Source of the DNA: Sagittula salina
GTDB lineage: Bacteria; Pseudomonadota; Alphaproteobacteria; Rhodobacterales; Rhodobacteraceae
Length of the DNA: 64,000 bases
Reading direction: 5' to 3'
Assembly (NCBI RefSeq): GCF_017813235.1
Contig: NZ_JAGISH010000001.1
Location: forward strand, 124,001 to 188,000
Shown here: positions 52,414 through 62,005 of the stretch, in pieces
Layout of the letters: each line of letters opens with the position of its first letter
Position numbering within the stretch: position 1 is the stretch's first letter
Made by a program: the position numbers and the translations under genes
Notes under the pieces: model-generated
The model's database searches: none
Seen by the model: the letters and a program-made list of their open reading frames with translations, nothing else
What the model was told of the DNA's origin: nothing

Positions 52414-53025
52414 ATGCAAGTCATTCTGCTGGAACGCGTGGCCAAGCTTGGCCAGATGGGCGACGTCGTGGACGTAAAGCCCGGTTACGCCCGTAACTAC
52501 CTCCTGCTGCAGGGCAAGGCGCTGACCGCCTCGAAGGAGAACATCGCCTCCTTCGAAGGGCGCAAGGCGCAGCTCGAGGCCCACAACCTGGAGACCAAGA
52601 CGGAAGCGGAGGCTCTGGCCCAGCGTCTGGACGGTCAGCAGTTCGTCGTGATCCGTTCCGCATCCGACGGCGGCAACCTCTACGGCTCCGTCACCACGCG
52701 TGACGCGGCCAACGTGGCCTCCGAGGACGGTTTCTCGATCGAGCGCAAGCAGATCATCATCCGTCAGCCGATCAAGGAACTCGGCCTGCACGACGTCGAG
52801 GTGCACCTGCACCCCGAAGTGATGGTGACCATCACCCTGAACGTCGCACGTTCCCCCGAAGAGGCGGAACTGCAGCAGTCGGGCAAGTCGATCCAGGAAC
52901 TGGCCGCCGAAGAAGAGGCGCAGGCCGAATTCGAAGTGTCGCAGCTCTTCGACGATATCGGCAGCGCCGCATCGGACGACGACGAGGCCCCGGCCCCGCG
53001 TGAATCCGAAGGCGAGGACGACTGA
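52414..53025 (+). CDS. rplI: 50S ribosomal protein L9, with acidic C-terminal extension
   Basis: 203 residues; bacterial L9 is usually about 150. The N-terminal rRNA-binding domain starts [20 protein letters not shown] and [16 protein letters not shown], followed by the long connecting helix and the C-terminal domain ([14 protein letters not shown]). The last 50 residues are an acidic tail ([16 protein letters not shown], then [16 protein letters not shown]), which is common in Rhodobacteraceae. It closes the rpsF-rpsR-rplI operon, with a terminator 33 bases later. Confidence 0.97.
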   Translation: MQVILLERVAKLGQMGDVVDVKPGYARNYLLLQGKALTASKENIASFEGRKAQLEAHNLETKTEAEALAQRLDGQQFVVIRSASDGGNLYGSVTTRDAANVASEDGFSIERKQIIIRQPIKELGLHDVEVHLHPEVMVTITLNVARSPEEAELQQSGKSIQELAAEEEAQAEFEVSQLFDDIGSAASDDDEAPAPRESEGEDD

Positions 53026-53058
53026 TCGTTTCGATCAATTGGTATCTATTGAAAAGAC

Positions 53059-53089
53059 GGCCGTTCCCTTGCCTGGGGAGCGGCCATTT
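53059..53089 (+). terminator. Terminator of the rpsF-rpsR-rplI operon
   Basis: GGCCGTTCCC and GGGAGCGGCC form a 10-bp stem with one G-T pair, followed by ATTTA. Confidence 0.65.
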
Positions 53090-53163
53090 ACATTTCTCGG
53101 CATGGCGTTGAACAAACGTCTTTGTACCAAATCATATCTGGACGGCGCCCGCCGAAAGCGCGC

Positions 53164-53192
53164 AACCATATACAGAACAACCATATACAGAA
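53164..53192 (+). repeat. Tandem duplication upstream of the chemoreceptor gene
   Basis: AACCATATACAGAA occurs twice (53164-53177 and 53179-53192) with a 15-base period. The copies are identical and AT-rich, about 90-115 bases before the chemoreceptor start codon. Confidence 0.85.
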
Positions 53193-53280
53193 AAAGCCGC
53201 AAATACGGGCTTGCAGCAGACACGCGCTGTTAATCTCTGAAATCTAGATGTTGAGCAATCAACGTTTGACGGAGAAAGTC

Positions 53281-54639
53281 ATGCCCTTGTTCAAGAAGAC
53301 TCCCCCGGTCGTGGAGGGAATCGGACGTCGCTACGAGAAGCCCGACCTGCTTGAAGTCGTGGGTGCGACGCAGGCCGTCATCCATTTCAAACCCTCCGGC
53401 GAGATCCTCTTTGCCAATGAGAATTTCCTGAATGCGCTTGGCTACAAGCTGGAGGACATCGAGGGGCAGCATCACCGCATGTTCGTCGAAAAGGAGTATA
53501 CCGAGTCCGAAGAATACGCCGATTTCTGGAAGAAACTGAACAGCGGCAAACACTTCACCAGTATGTACAAACGGATCAAGAAGTCGGGGGAGCCGATCTA
53601 CATTCAGGCCACCTACTGCCCCGTCGTGGATGCTTCGGGCGTGACCCGGCGGATCATCAAGCTGGCCACGGATGTCACAGACCGGCAGCTCGCCTTGCTG
53701 GAGATCGAAATCTCGCTGAACGCTCTGCGAGATGGCGATCTAACACGCCAGGTGGTGCCCACTGGTCCTCGCGACGTTCGGGAACTTGCCAATGTGCTGA
53801 ATCAGACGCTTGGCAACCTTTCTGGCATGGTGACGAACGTGAAGGGCGTGACCGAAGTGGTCAGCCGGTCCGCGAACGAGATCATGACCGGCACGGATTC
53901 GCTGGCCATGCGGACAGAGCAACAGGCCGCTACGCTGGAACAGACCGCCGCCGCCATTGACGAACTGACCCACGGAGCGCATTCTGCTGCAGGCAGCGCA
54001 AAGGAAGTCCGGGAGACCACCGACCGCACCCGGACCGCCGTGGAGGGCGGGCGCGAACTGGTCGAAAGCCTGACCAGCGCCATGCAGAAGATCGAGAAAT
54101 CCTCCGACCAGATTTCGCAGATCATCTCGGTGATCGAGGGTATCGCCTTCCAGACCAACCTGCTGGCGCTGAACGCCGGGGTGGAAGCCGCACGCGCCGG
54201 GGATTCCGGCCGCGGCTTTGCAGTGGTCGCGTCCGAAGTCCGTGGGCTTGCACAACGAAGCTCCGAATCCGCTAACGAGATCAAGGATCTGATCCGCCAG
54301 AGCACCGAGAACGTGAAAAGCGGTTCGGACCTCGTGACGCGGACCTCCACGGAATTCGGGACGATCTACGAGGGCGTCTCGGAGATTTCCAATCATGTTG
54401 CGGAAATCGCCAATCGGATGGAAGAGCAGTCCCGCACCCTGTCGGAGATCAACACTGCCGTCTCGACGCTGGACACCAATACGCAGCAGAACGCCGCCAT
54501 GGTCCAAACGACGCGGGATATCGGCCAACACCTGAGTAACGACGCCCGGAGCCTGGTGGAAGAGGTCGGCTTCTTCAAAACCGACCAGACGGGCCAAGCC
54601 TCGCACGGGGACACCGAAGGGCTCCGCCAAACGGCCTGA
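53281..54639 (+). CDS. Soluble PAS-domain methyl-accepting chemotaxis protein
   Basis: 452 residues without any membrane segment. The PAS domain (about residues 22-125) has [20 protein letters not shown] and [20 protein letters not shown], similar to PAS-containing receptors such as Aer, and a PAC part ([20 protein letters not shown]). A short HAMP-like linker ([11 protein letters not shown]) leads to the methyl-accepting signalling domain with the conserved hairpin tip [20 protein letters not shown] near residue 300. It would sense an intracellular signal and control CheA. The ATG at 53281 has GGAG 6 bases upstream. No che genes are nearby. Confidence 0.93.
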   Translation: MPLFKKTPPVVEGIGRRYEKPDLLEVVGATQAVIHFKPSGEILFANENFLNALGYKLEDIEGQHHRMFVEKEYTESEEYADFWKKLNSGKHFTSMYKRIKKSGEPIYIQATYCPVVDASGVTRRIIKLATDVTDRQLALLEIEISLNALRDGDLTRQVVPTGPRDVRELANVLNQTLGNLSGMVTNVKGVTEVVSRSANEIMTGTDSLAMRTEQQAATLEQTAAAIDELTHGAHSAAGSAKEVRETTDRTRTAVEGGRELVESLTSAMQKIEKSSDQISQIISVIEGIAFQTNLLALNAGVEAARAGDSGRGFAVVASEVRGLAQRSSESANEIKDLIRQSTENVKSGSDLVTRTSTEFGTIYEGVSEISNHVAEIANRMEEQSRTLSEINTAVSTLDTNTQQNAAMVQTTRDIGQHLSNDARSLVEEVGFFKTDQTGQASHGDTEGLRQTA

Positions 54640-54813
54640 AAAGCAACTCGAACAGCACCTGAAACGAATACGGGGGAAGGCTTTCGGAGGAACGCGGACC
54701 CCGAAAGGTATACATCGCCAAGCGTACCAGTCGCGCGACGCCCCGGCGCCCCCCCCCGCCCGCAAAAGTGCCGAAGCGCAACGCCCGGGTGTTTCCTGTC
54801 CCTCCAGCGTCAC

Positions 54814-54843
54814 AAAAAAGGGCCGCTCCATCCGGAGCGGCCC
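54814..54843 (-). terminator. Terminator of the tig gene
   Basis: On the minus strand GGGCCGCTCC and GGAGCGGCCC form a perfect 10-bp stem with a 4-base loop followed by six T residues, 25 bases after the tig stop. Confidence 0.85.
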
Positions 54844-54868
54844 AATCTGTTTCAATTCTGGAAGTCGA

Positions 54869-56194
54869 TCACTCCTCGTCCAGTGCCTCCACGGCCTTCT
54901 GCAGGTCGTCCTTGGAGATTTCCTTCTCCGTCACCTGAGCCTGCTCGGCAATGTGGTCGATGACCTTGTCCTCGAAAATCGGCGCACGCAGTTGCTGCTG
55001 CATCTGCTGGTTCTGCCGAACGAAGTCGAAGAAGGCGCGCTCCTGACCGGGGTACTGACGGGCCTGCGTCATGATCGCCTGCGTCATCTCGGCGTCGGTC
55101 ACTTCGACCTCAGCTTTCTGGCCCAGCTCGGCGAGCAGCAGACCAAGGCGCACGCGGCGTTCGGCCAGCTTGTTGTGCTCTTCGGTCGGCTCGATCTTGT
55201 CGTGGTTGTGGTCGTGGACGTCGGGGTTTTCCTCGTGCCACAACTGGTGCGCGATCTGGCCGGCCTCGGCTTCGACCAGCGACGGCGGCAGGTCGAAGGA
55301 CACCAGCGCATCGAGCTTGTCCAGCAGGTCCCGCTTCATCACCTGGCGCGCGGCACCGATGTATTCGGCCTCCAGACGCTCACGGATCTGACCCTTCAGT
55401 GCCTCGAGATCCTCGGCACCGAACTTCTTTGCCATCTCGTCGTCGATCTCGGCGGCCTTTGCGGCCTTCACTTCCTTGATCTTGCATTCGAAAACGGCGG
55501 GCTTGCCGGCGAGGTTCTCTGCCCCGTATTCCTCGGGGAAGGTCACCTCGATGTTCTTTTCGTCACCGGCTTTCGCGCCGACCAGCTGCTCTTCGAAGCC
55601 GGGGATGAAGGACCCGGAGCCCAGCACCAGCGGGTAGTCCTCTGCCGCGCCACCGTCGAACGCCTCGCCGTCGACCTTGCCGACGAAGTCGAACACCACC
55701 TGGTCGCCGTCCTCCGCCGCACCGTCCTTCGCTTCGTAGTCCTTCGCGGTGTCCGCAAGGTTGGCCAGCGCTTCGTCCACCGATGCGTCCTCGGCCTTCA
55801 CCACGAGCTTCTCCAGCGAGAGCTGCGACAGGTCGACCTCGGGCACCTCGGGAAGCGCCTCGTAGGACAGTTCGACCTGCACGTCGTCGCCTTCTTTCCA
55901 GTCCTCGTTGACCATCTTGACGTCGGGCTGCAGCGCCGGGCGATCGCCGGTCTTCTCGAAGTGCTCGTTCATCGCACCGTCGATGGTTTCCTGCATGGTC
56001 TCGCCCATCACGCGGGGGCCGAACTGCTTCTTTAGCAGCGCCATCGGAACCTTGCCCTTGCGGAAACCCTTCATCTCGATGTCGGGCTGGGCCTCTTTCA
56101 GCTTGGCGGTAACTTTCTCGTCCAGCTCGGCCGCCGTCACGGTGATGGCGTAGCCGCGCTTGAGGCCTTCGTTCAGCGTCTCGGTGACCTGCAT
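54869..56194 (-). CDS. tig: Trigger factor
   Basis: 441 residues. The ribosome-binding domain has the signature [17 protein letters not shown] near residue 45. The FKBP-type peptidyl-prolyl isomerase domain follows (about 155-240: [20 protein letters not shown] and [13 protein letters not shown]), then the C-terminal chaperone arms. It binds nascent chains at the ribosome exit tunnel. The ATG at 56194 gives the usual start [19 protein letters not shown]. The leader contains a GCGCCCC/GGGGCGC hairpin near 56218-56238. Confidence 0.96.
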   Translation of the reverse strand: MQVTETLNEGLKRGYAITVTAAELDEKVTAKLKEAQPDIEMKGFRKGKVPMALLKKQFGPRVMGETMQETIDGAMNEHFEKTGDRPALQPDVKMVNEDWKEGDDVQVELSYEALPEVPEVDLSQLSLEKLVVKAEDASVDEALANLADTAKDYEAKDGAAEDGDQVVFDFVGKVDGEAFDGGAAEDYPLVLGSGSFIPGFEEQLVGAKAGDEKNIEVTFPEEYGAENLAGKPAVFECKIKEVKAAKAAEIDDEMAKKFGAEDLEALKGQIRERLEAEYIGAARQVMKRDLLDKLDALVSFDLPPSLVEAEAGQIAHQLWHEENPDVHDHNHDKIEPTEEHNKLAERRVRLGLLLAELGQKAEVEVTDAEMTQAIMTQARQYPGQERAFFDFVRQNQQMQQQLRAPIFEDKVIDHIAEQAQVTEKEISKDDLQKAVEALDEE

Positions 56195-56326
56195 CGTCTC
56201 TTCCCTCGAATGAAGACGCGCCCCGCAATGGGGGCGCAATTGAATTTGGCACCTTCTATTGTCCGATTCCGTTCTGTGCAAGACGATTTGGGTCACGCGA
56301 AGGGCCGAAACCCTTGCGACAGGGCG

Positions 56327-56926
56327 TTACCGGAGGTCTTTGGCCGAGACCCATCCGCTCCGCCCGTCCGGCAGGGCGACGTTCCACCAGATGACGTTCT
56401 CCGCCATGCAGGCGGCTGCGGCCATCTTGTCGCGCGCCCATTCCAGCGGGTCTTCCTGCCGTAGCAGAACGTCACCATAGCCGCGACAGGCCTGCGCGCA
56501 GGCGCGGCGGCGGGCCCTCTCGCCCACCAGCTTGGCGATGCCCTGCAGGACTTCGAGGTGCCGATGCTTCGTCACACGGGCTACGATCGGCGCATCGGGC
56601 GCCGCTGAGGCACGGATATCGAGGCTGGGCGCCATGACGCGGACATTTTCCGCGTCGGGAACAGCGCAGCGAAGCGGAGGGGAGACCGCTTCTCGCCGGA
56701 TGACGACCGGCGCCTCGGCGCGAACGGGGATCAGAAGGGGACGATTTTCCGACACCGCCCTTGACCATCCACCCTGCGACACCATCTGGTCGCTCGCATG
56801 CCCCTCCAGGGGCGAAGCCGGAACCACTGCGTAATTCATTGACGCGGGGCGTTGCGCGCTTGCGCCCGTTGCGGTCAGAAGAACGGCAACGCCGCACGAG
56901 AGAACGAGGGTCTTCAGGGCGGGCAT
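56327..56926 (-). CDS. Exported SH3-domain protein
   Basis: 199 residues with a signal peptide (MPALKTLVLSCGVAVLLTAT, cleavage after ASA). The C-terminal half is a bacterial SH3 domain: it begins VMAPSLDIRASAAPDAPIVA and ends WWNVALPDGRSGWVSAKDLR. About 50 residues rich in Ala, Arg and Cys (RARRRACAQACRGYGDVLL) are inserted between the strands. Bacterial SH3 domains often bind peptidoglycan or peptides in the periplasm. The substrate is unknown. Confidence 0.75.
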   Translation of the reverse strand: MPALKTLVLSCGVAVLLTATGASAQRPASMNYAVVPASPLEGHASDQMVSQGGWSRAVSENRPLLIPVRAEAPVVIRREAVSPPLRCAVPDAENVRVMAPSLDIRASAAPDAPIVARVTKHRHLEVLQGIAKLVGERARRRACAQACRGYGDVLLRQEDPLEWARDKMAAAACMAENVIWWNVALPDGRSGWVSAKDLR

Positions 56927-57057
56927 GCCTGTCTCCTGTCTTTCCTGTTGTGCCTCGGCCCCAGGCTAGGCTGCCGGGGGCCCTTAGGTAAAGTCTGCCG
57001 TGACGGCACGTCACCCCCTTCCCTTTCGCCTGCCCACGGCGCAGGCATTACCGCGGA

Positions 57058-58911
57058 TCAGGCAGGCTCTGACTCCGCCCCAACGGGCTGCTGGGGGTCA
57101 ATGTCGTAGCGCAGAGGCGCGGTGAGCATGGCGTCGGGCGGTAGCGCCGCGTCAAACAGCCAGCCTTGGCCCAGCGTTCCCGGTGGCAGCGGCCCGGGTG
57201 CGTGAAGGGCCCGCAACTGGGCAGCAGTTTCTATCCCCTCGATCACCACGCCAATCCCGCTGCGCCGGGCGATGTTCAGGATCGCCTCGACAATGGCGCG
57301 GTCGTGGCGACTATTCTCCAATCCACGAACGAAGTCCCGGTCGATCTTCAGCCGATCCACCGGCCAGTCGCGCAAATGTTGAAAGCCGCCATGACCGGTG
57401 CCGAAATCGTCCATCGCCACTTCGGCGCCGAGCCGCCGCAACGCCTGCAGCGTGTCAAAGATCAGGCCGCGTCCATCGCCGAGGATCACGGTCTCTGTCA
57501 CTTCAAGCGATATCGTCTGCCATCCGAGGCCCGCCGCCGTCAGGCGTTTTCCAAGACAGGCAACGAGGTCGGGATTGGAAAGGTCGAAGGCGGTCATGTT
57601 CACAGCCAGGCGGGCGCCACGGGCAGCGGGACCGGCGCGGCGACACCAGCCGTGGAACCGCGCCAGCCCCACATCGAGCATACGCGCGGTCAGGTCCTCC
57701 GCGATACGGTGATCGCTGAAAACCTCCGCGAAGTCGCGCGGGGTCAGCACCGCGCCATCCTCCGCCGTCCAGCGCGCGAGGACCTCGAACCCACGGCAGC
57801 GCCCGTCCTGAAGATCCACCAGCGGCTGGAACCACGGCATCACGCGGTCGCAGCGGACAGCATCTTGAAAGAGTGCGTCGATTTCCCCCGCGCCATAGCG
57901 CGCCGCCATTGCAGGGGCGAAAACCAGCCCCGGGGCCTCTTCCGCACGGGCCGCGCGCAGGGCCGCCCGCGCCTTGGCCATCAGGTCCGGCAGACCCGGC
58001 GTCTGCAGTGACTGGTGGCAGGCCCCGATCAGTGCGGTACCGAGGTCCGGCCGCCCGATCCGATCCGCACCGTTGCGCAGCCCGAGGGTGCAGCGTTCCA
58101 TGATGGCGGCCAGAGCGCCGGAACCCGGCCGCCCCTGCAGCGGCACCAGAACGGCGAACTCGCCTCCTCCGGTCCGCCCGATGAGCGCCGCATCCGGCAG
58201 GGTCGCGGCCAGCGCGGCGGCCAGCTCCGCGAGGTAGGTTTCGGTGAAAGCCTGCCCAAAGAGCATATCCAGCCGCTTGCCATGCAACACGTCCAGCAGC
58301 AGCAGGGCCTGCCGGGTGCCGCTCTCCAGCGTGCGGCGGCGTCCCGCCTCCCGGAAACAATGGGTGTTCAGCAGGCCGGTCACCGCGTCGGTCCCTAGCG
58401 CCCGCCGCAGGGAGCCGCATTCGCGTTCCAATACGCTGAGGTTACCGTCGCGCATCACACTGGTGGCGAGCATCTGCAGACTTACCTGCAAGATCGGCAT
58501 CAGCTCCAGTACACGTTTCCTGACCCGGGCCAGATCGCGCGCGGAGTCGAAGGCAAAGGAGGCCGCGGCCATCGGCGCATTCACCCCGGGATCGTGGCGC
58601 AACCCAAAGAGGCGAAAGGTCGTACCTGAGGCCCTTACGGTGGCTTCGGGTTCTATAAAGGATGCGGCATCGCGGGTCTCCAGCAGCGTCCGCGCCAGAA
58701 GTGTCAGCGAGGCCCGCAAAGACGCTTTCTGGTCCTGCGCACAGATCAGGGCGAGGCCCGAGGCGTCAAAGCCGTCGAGCGCAATGCAGCACCCATCCGC
58801 CCCGATCGCTTCGGCCATGGCGTCGCTGAGCCTGCCCGGATACGGACAGCCCGTGGTAGCGGCGTCCTGGCAGGCCATGACCAACTTCTCACCCCGCGCA
58901 CTCGCGCTCAT
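57058..58911 (-). CDS. Cyclic-di-GMP phosphodiesterase candidate, degenerate GGDEF + EAL
   Basis: 617 residues. The N-terminal 170 residues resemble a cytoplasmic sensor region without a recognised fold. A GGDEF-type domain follows, but its signature reads GGGEF and the domain is probably not a working cyclase. The EAL domain (about 345-600) keeps its catalytic features: FEVLARW, LAVNMTAFDLS, LEVTETVILGDG, DDFGTGHGGFQHLRDW, LKIDRDFVRGL and VVIEGIETAAQ. It therefore probably degrades c-di-GMP. No membrane helices are seen. It is divergent from the decarboxylase gene. Confidence 0.88.
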   Translation of the reverse strand: MSASARGEKLVMACQDAATTGCPYPGRLSDAMAEAIGADGCCIALDGFDASGLALICAQDQKASLRASLTLLARTLLETRDAASFIEPEATVRASGTTFRLFGLRHDPGVNAPMAAASFAFDSARDLARVRKRVLELMPILQVSLQMLATSVMRDGNLSVLERECGSLRRALGTDAVTGLLNTHCFREAGRRRTLESGTRQALLLLDVLHGKRLDMLFGQAFTETYLAELAAALAATLPDAALIGRTGGGEFAVLVPLQGRPGSGALAAIMERCTLGLRNGADRIGRPDLGTALIGACHQSLQTPGLPDLMAKARAALRAARAEEAPGLVFAPAMAARYGAGEIDALFQDAVRCDRVMPWFQPLVDLQDGRCRGFEVLARWTAEDGAVLTPRDFAEVFSDHRIAEDLTARMLDVGLARFHGWCRRAGPAARGARLAVNMTAFDLSNPDLVACLGKRLTAAGLGWQTISLEVTETVILGDGRGLIFDTLQALRRLGAEVAMDDFGTGHGGFQHLRDWPVDRLKIDRDFVRGLENSRHDRAIVEAILNIARRSGIGVVIEGIETAAQLRALHAPGPLPPGTLGQGWLFDAALPPDAMLTAPLRYDIDPQQPVGAESEPA

Positions 58912-59328
58912 ATTCCTGTCCCGTCAACATGGGTTCTGGTGCAAAACGCGTACCGTGCGACGCGCGACCGCCCCGCGCAGCGGACGATCCGAAGGCCTGC
59001 CAAGCTTTCGGGCCGGTCACCACCGCGCGAACGACCGAACTCCTGTTTCCGACAGTGAGGTTAACATGCCGTAAATATCCGCCCCGGCTTTCCTTCGTCC
59101 GGGCAAGAAAGTTGCGCCTCCATCGGCGCTTAGCCGCGCATGACGCAAACCGATGATTGCGCACCCTGGAGTACGCACCGCCCTGACCGTCCCGGCCCAC
59201 AACTGGCGCAGTCCTCGCGAGCACTCGCGTCGGGGCATGGGCGCAACCCCGCCGTGCCCCTTGATTTCCGACCCTCCGGCATGAACAAGAGTAGAAACAC
59301 TCTTGTGCCCCCCAAGGAGGCCCACCGT
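58912..59328. other. Gene-free stretch between EAL gene and decarboxylase gene
   Basis: 417 bases holding the divergent 5' regions of both genes. The frame of the decarboxylase stays open upstream to 59140, but no ribosome site supports an earlier start. The right part holds a leader hairpin listed separately. No other gene or RNA was recognised. Confidence 0.5.
59285..59306 (+). promoter_or_regulatory. Hairpin in the decarboxylase leader
   Basis: ACAAGAGT and ACTCTTGT form a perfect 8-bp stem around AGAAAC, 7 bases before the AAGGAGG ribosome binding site (59314-59320). It may modulate translation; there is no T-run, so it is not a terminator. Confidence 0.5.
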
Positions 59329-61620
59329 ATGAAATTCCGCTTTCCGATCGTCATCATCGACGAAGACTTCCGCTCCGAGAACACCTCCGGTCTCGGGATT
59401 CGTGCGCTGGCGCAGGCCATCGAGGCGGAGGGCTTCGAGGTGCTGGGCGTCACCAGCTACGGTGATCTCAGTCAGTTCGCCCAGCAGCAAAGCCGCGCCT
59501 CCGCCTTTGTGCTGTCCATCGACGACGAGGAATTCACCCCCGGTCCCGATCTCGACCCGGCGGTTGTGAACCTGCGATCGTTCATCGAGGAGGTGCGCTG
59601 GAAAAACGCCGACGTGCCGATCTTCCTGCACGGCGAGACCAAGACCTCCCGCCATCTGCCGAATGACATCCTGCGCGAGCTGCACGGATTCATCCACATG
59701 TTCGAGGACACGCCGGAGTTCGTGGCCAAGCACATCATCCGCGAAGCGAAAAGCTATATCGAGTACATCCAGCCGCCCTTCTTCAAGGCGCTGCTGGATT
59801 ACGCGGAGGACGGGTCTTATTCTTGGCACTGCCCTGGACACTCCGGCGGCGTGGCCTTCCTGAAAAGTCCGGTGGGGCAGATGTACCACCAGTTCTACGG
59901 CGAAAACATGCTGCGCGCCGACGTCTGCAACGCGGTGGAGGAGCTGGGCCAGCTTCTCGACCACAATGGCGCCATCGGTGAATCAGAGAAGAACGCGGCG
60001 CGGATTTTCAATGCGGATCACTGCTTCTTTGTCACCAACGGGACGAGCACCTCGAACAAGATGGTCTGGCACCACACGGTGGCTCCCGGCGACGTGGTGG
60101 TGGTCGACCGCAACTGCCACAAGTCGATCCTGCATTCGATCATCATGTGCGGTGCGATCCCGGTCTTCCTGAAGCCCACGCGCAACCACTGGGGCATCAT
60201 CGGCCCGATCCCGCGCTCGGAGTTCGAGCCCGAGGCGATCAAGGCGAAAATCCGCGAAAACCCCCTGCTGGAGGGCTACGACGCGGAGACGGTGAAGCCG
60301 CGCATCATGACCGTCACCCAGTCCACCTACGACGGCGTGCTCTACAACACCGAGGCCATCAAGGGTGCGCTCGACGGCTGGATCGAGAACCTGCATTTTG
60401 ACGAGGCCTGGCTGCCCCACGCCGCCTTCCACCCCTTCTACGGCACCTATCACGCCATGGGGCGCAAGCGCGGCCGCAGCAAGAAATCCGTGACCTACGT
60501 CACCCAGTCGGTGCATAAGCTGCTCGCCGGCATCAGCCAGGCCAGCCACGTGCTGGTGCAGGACTCGGAGGAGGTGAAACTCGACCGCCACCTCTTCAAC
60601 GAAGCCTACCTTATGCACACTTCGACCTCTCCGCAGTATTCGATCATCGCATCTTGCGACGTGGCGGCGGCGATGATGGAGCCCCCGGGCGGCACGGCAC
60701 TGGTTGAGGAAAGCATCGTCGAAAGTCTCGAATTCCGCCGCGCCATGAAGAAGGTCGGCAAGGACTACGCCGAGGACTGGTGGTTCAAGGTCTGGGGGCC
60801 GGAGGATTTCGACGAGAACGAGGACGGCATGGGCCGCGCCACCGACTGGCAGCTCAAGCGCACCGACAGCGAGGGGCTGGAACCCGGCGGCAAGGACAGC
60901 TGGCACGGCTTCGGCGACATGGCGCGCGACTTCAACATGCTGGACCCGATCAAGGCCACCATCATCACACCCGGTCTCGACATCGAGGGGCACTTCGACG
61001 ACAGCGGCATCCCGGCCTCCATCGTGTCGAAGTACCTGACGGAGCATGGCGTTGTGGTGGAAAAGACCGGGCTTTACAGCTTCTTCATCATGTTCACGAT
61101 CGGCATCACCAAAGGCCGCTGGAACACGCTCCTGGCTGCCCTCCAGCAATTCAAGGACGATTACGACAAGAACAACCCGCTCTGGCGCGTCATGCCTGAG
61201 TTCTGCGCCAAGCAGCCGCGCTACGAGCGCATGGGCCTGAAGGACCTCTGCCAGCACGTCCACGCCATGTACGCGAAATACGACGTGGCGCGGCTTTCGA
61301 CGGAGATCTATCTGAGCGACCACCACCCGGCGATGACGCCTTCGGACGCCTATGCGCATATCGCGCGGCGCAAGACGGAGCGCGTGGCCATCGACGACCT
61401 CGAGGGGCGCATCACGACCTCGCTGGTCACCCCTTACCCGCCAGGCATCCCGCTGCTGATCCCGGGCGAAGTGTTCAACGCCAAGATCGTCGACTACCTG
61501 CGTTTCAACCGCGAATTCGCCCGCGAATGCCCAGGATTCGAAACCGATATTCACGGGCTGGTGGTGGAGAAGACCGAGAACGGGCAGACACTCTATTTCG
61601 CCGACTGCGTGGCGGAGTAA
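59329..61620 (+). CDS. Orn/Lys/Arg decarboxylase, large (fold type I) form
   Basis: 763 residues. The N-terminal wing domain (KFRFPIVIIDEDFRSENTSG) resembles a receiver domain. The PLP domain contains SWHCPGHSGGVAFLKSPVG, FFVTNGTSTSNKMVWHHTVA and the PLP lysine in TYVTQSVHKLLAGISQAS near residue 402; the C-terminal domain follows. Substrate preference among arginine, lysine and ornithine cannot be read with confidence. If it uses arginine, it could feed the agmatinase at 39.6 kb. AAGGAGG lies 8 bases before the ATG at 59329. A strong terminator follows. Confidence 0.93.
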   Translation: MKFRFPIVIIDEDFRSENTSGLGIRALAQAIEAEGFEVLGVTSYGDLSQFAQQQSRASAFVLSIDDEEFTPGPDLDPAVVNLRSFIEEVRWKNADVPIFLHGETKTSRHLPNDILRELHGFIHMFEDTPEFVAKHIIREAKSYIEYIQPPFFKALLDYAEDGSYSWHCPGHSGGVAFLKSPVGQMYHQFYGENMLRADVCNAVEELGQLLDHNGAIGESEKNAARIFNADHCFFVTNGTSTSNKMVWHHTVAPGDVVVVDRNCHKSILHSIIMCGAIPVFLKPTRNHWGIIGPIPRSEFEPEAIKAKIRENPLLEGYDAETVKPRIMTVTQSTYDGVLYNTEAIKGALDGWIENLHFDEAWLPHAAFHPFYGTYHAMGRKRGRSKKSVTYVTQSVHKLLAGISQASHVLVQDSEEVKLDRHLFNEAYLMHTSTSPQYSIIASCDVAAAMMEPPGGTALVEESIVESLEFRRAMKKVGKDYAEDWWFKVWGPEDFDENEDGMGRATDWQLKRTDSEGLEPGGKDSWHGFGDMARDFNMLDPIKATIITPGLDIEGHFDDSGIPASIVSKYLTEHGVVVEKTGLYSFFIMFTIGITKGRWNTLLAALQQFKDDYDKNNPLWRVMPEFCAKQPRYERMGLKDLCQHVHAMYAKYDVARLSTEIYLSDHHPAMTPSDAYAHIARRKTERVAIDDLEGRITTSLVTPYPPGIPLLIPGEVFNAKIVDYLRFNREFARECPGFETDIHGLVVEKTENGQTLYFADCVAE

Positions 61621-61627
61621 ACCGCGA

Positions 61628-61654
61628 AGGCCGGGCAGAACGCCCGGCCTTTTT
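61628..61654 (+). terminator. Terminator after the decarboxylase gene
   Basis: AGGCCGGGC and GCCCGGCCT form a 9-bp stem over a 5-base loop, followed by TTTT, 8 bases after the stop. Confidence 0.85.
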
Positions 61655-62005
61655 CTTTGGCAGAGATCGATGACTTCGGCGGTCATGGTCGATACCACCC
61701 GCCCCACGCGCGCCGAGGCCCGCGCGACAGCTGGGGCCTGCGTGGCGCGGTGGATGGCAACCGGCGGACATCTGGGCGCCATCGAAAGTGCATGACGCTG
61801 GAAGGGCACGATGGAAGAAGCATCGGAGGTCAGGCTGAGGATGAAGTCCGTCGCGGACTCCGTGGTGGCACCCCGCGCGATGATCCTTGGAACGCACAGC
61901 TACGACCCGGTTTCCTCCAGCATTGACCGTTACGGATGGCTTAGAGAGCGACGCGCGCTCGATTGGGAAAACACCTCCGGCCACCGGGCTTGAAGTCCCC
62001 CCGTC
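61655..62005. other. Stretch without a convincing gene, with one possible 41-codon ORF
   Basis: 351 bases between the decarboxylase terminator and the squalene/phytoene-synthase-family gene. A 41-residue frame at 61670-61795 (MTSAVMVDTTRPTRAEARAT...) has GC-rich third positions but no clear ribosome binding site or known relative. Other frames lack support. It could hold decayed coding sequence. Confidence 0.4.

Noticed and set aside
54681..54707. CTTTCGG/CCGAAAG hairpin after the chemoreceptor gene as a terminator
   Set aside because: The loop is 13 bases and no T-run follows, so termination is not supported.
59140..59328. Earlier start for the decarboxylase at 59140
   Set aside because: The extra 63 residues are unlike the family, and AAGGAGG sits exactly before the ATG at 59329.
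59983..61809. 608-codon minus-strand frame opposite the decarboxylase gene
   Set aside because: Antisense to a gene with clear catalytic motifs; composition is typical of a shadow frame.
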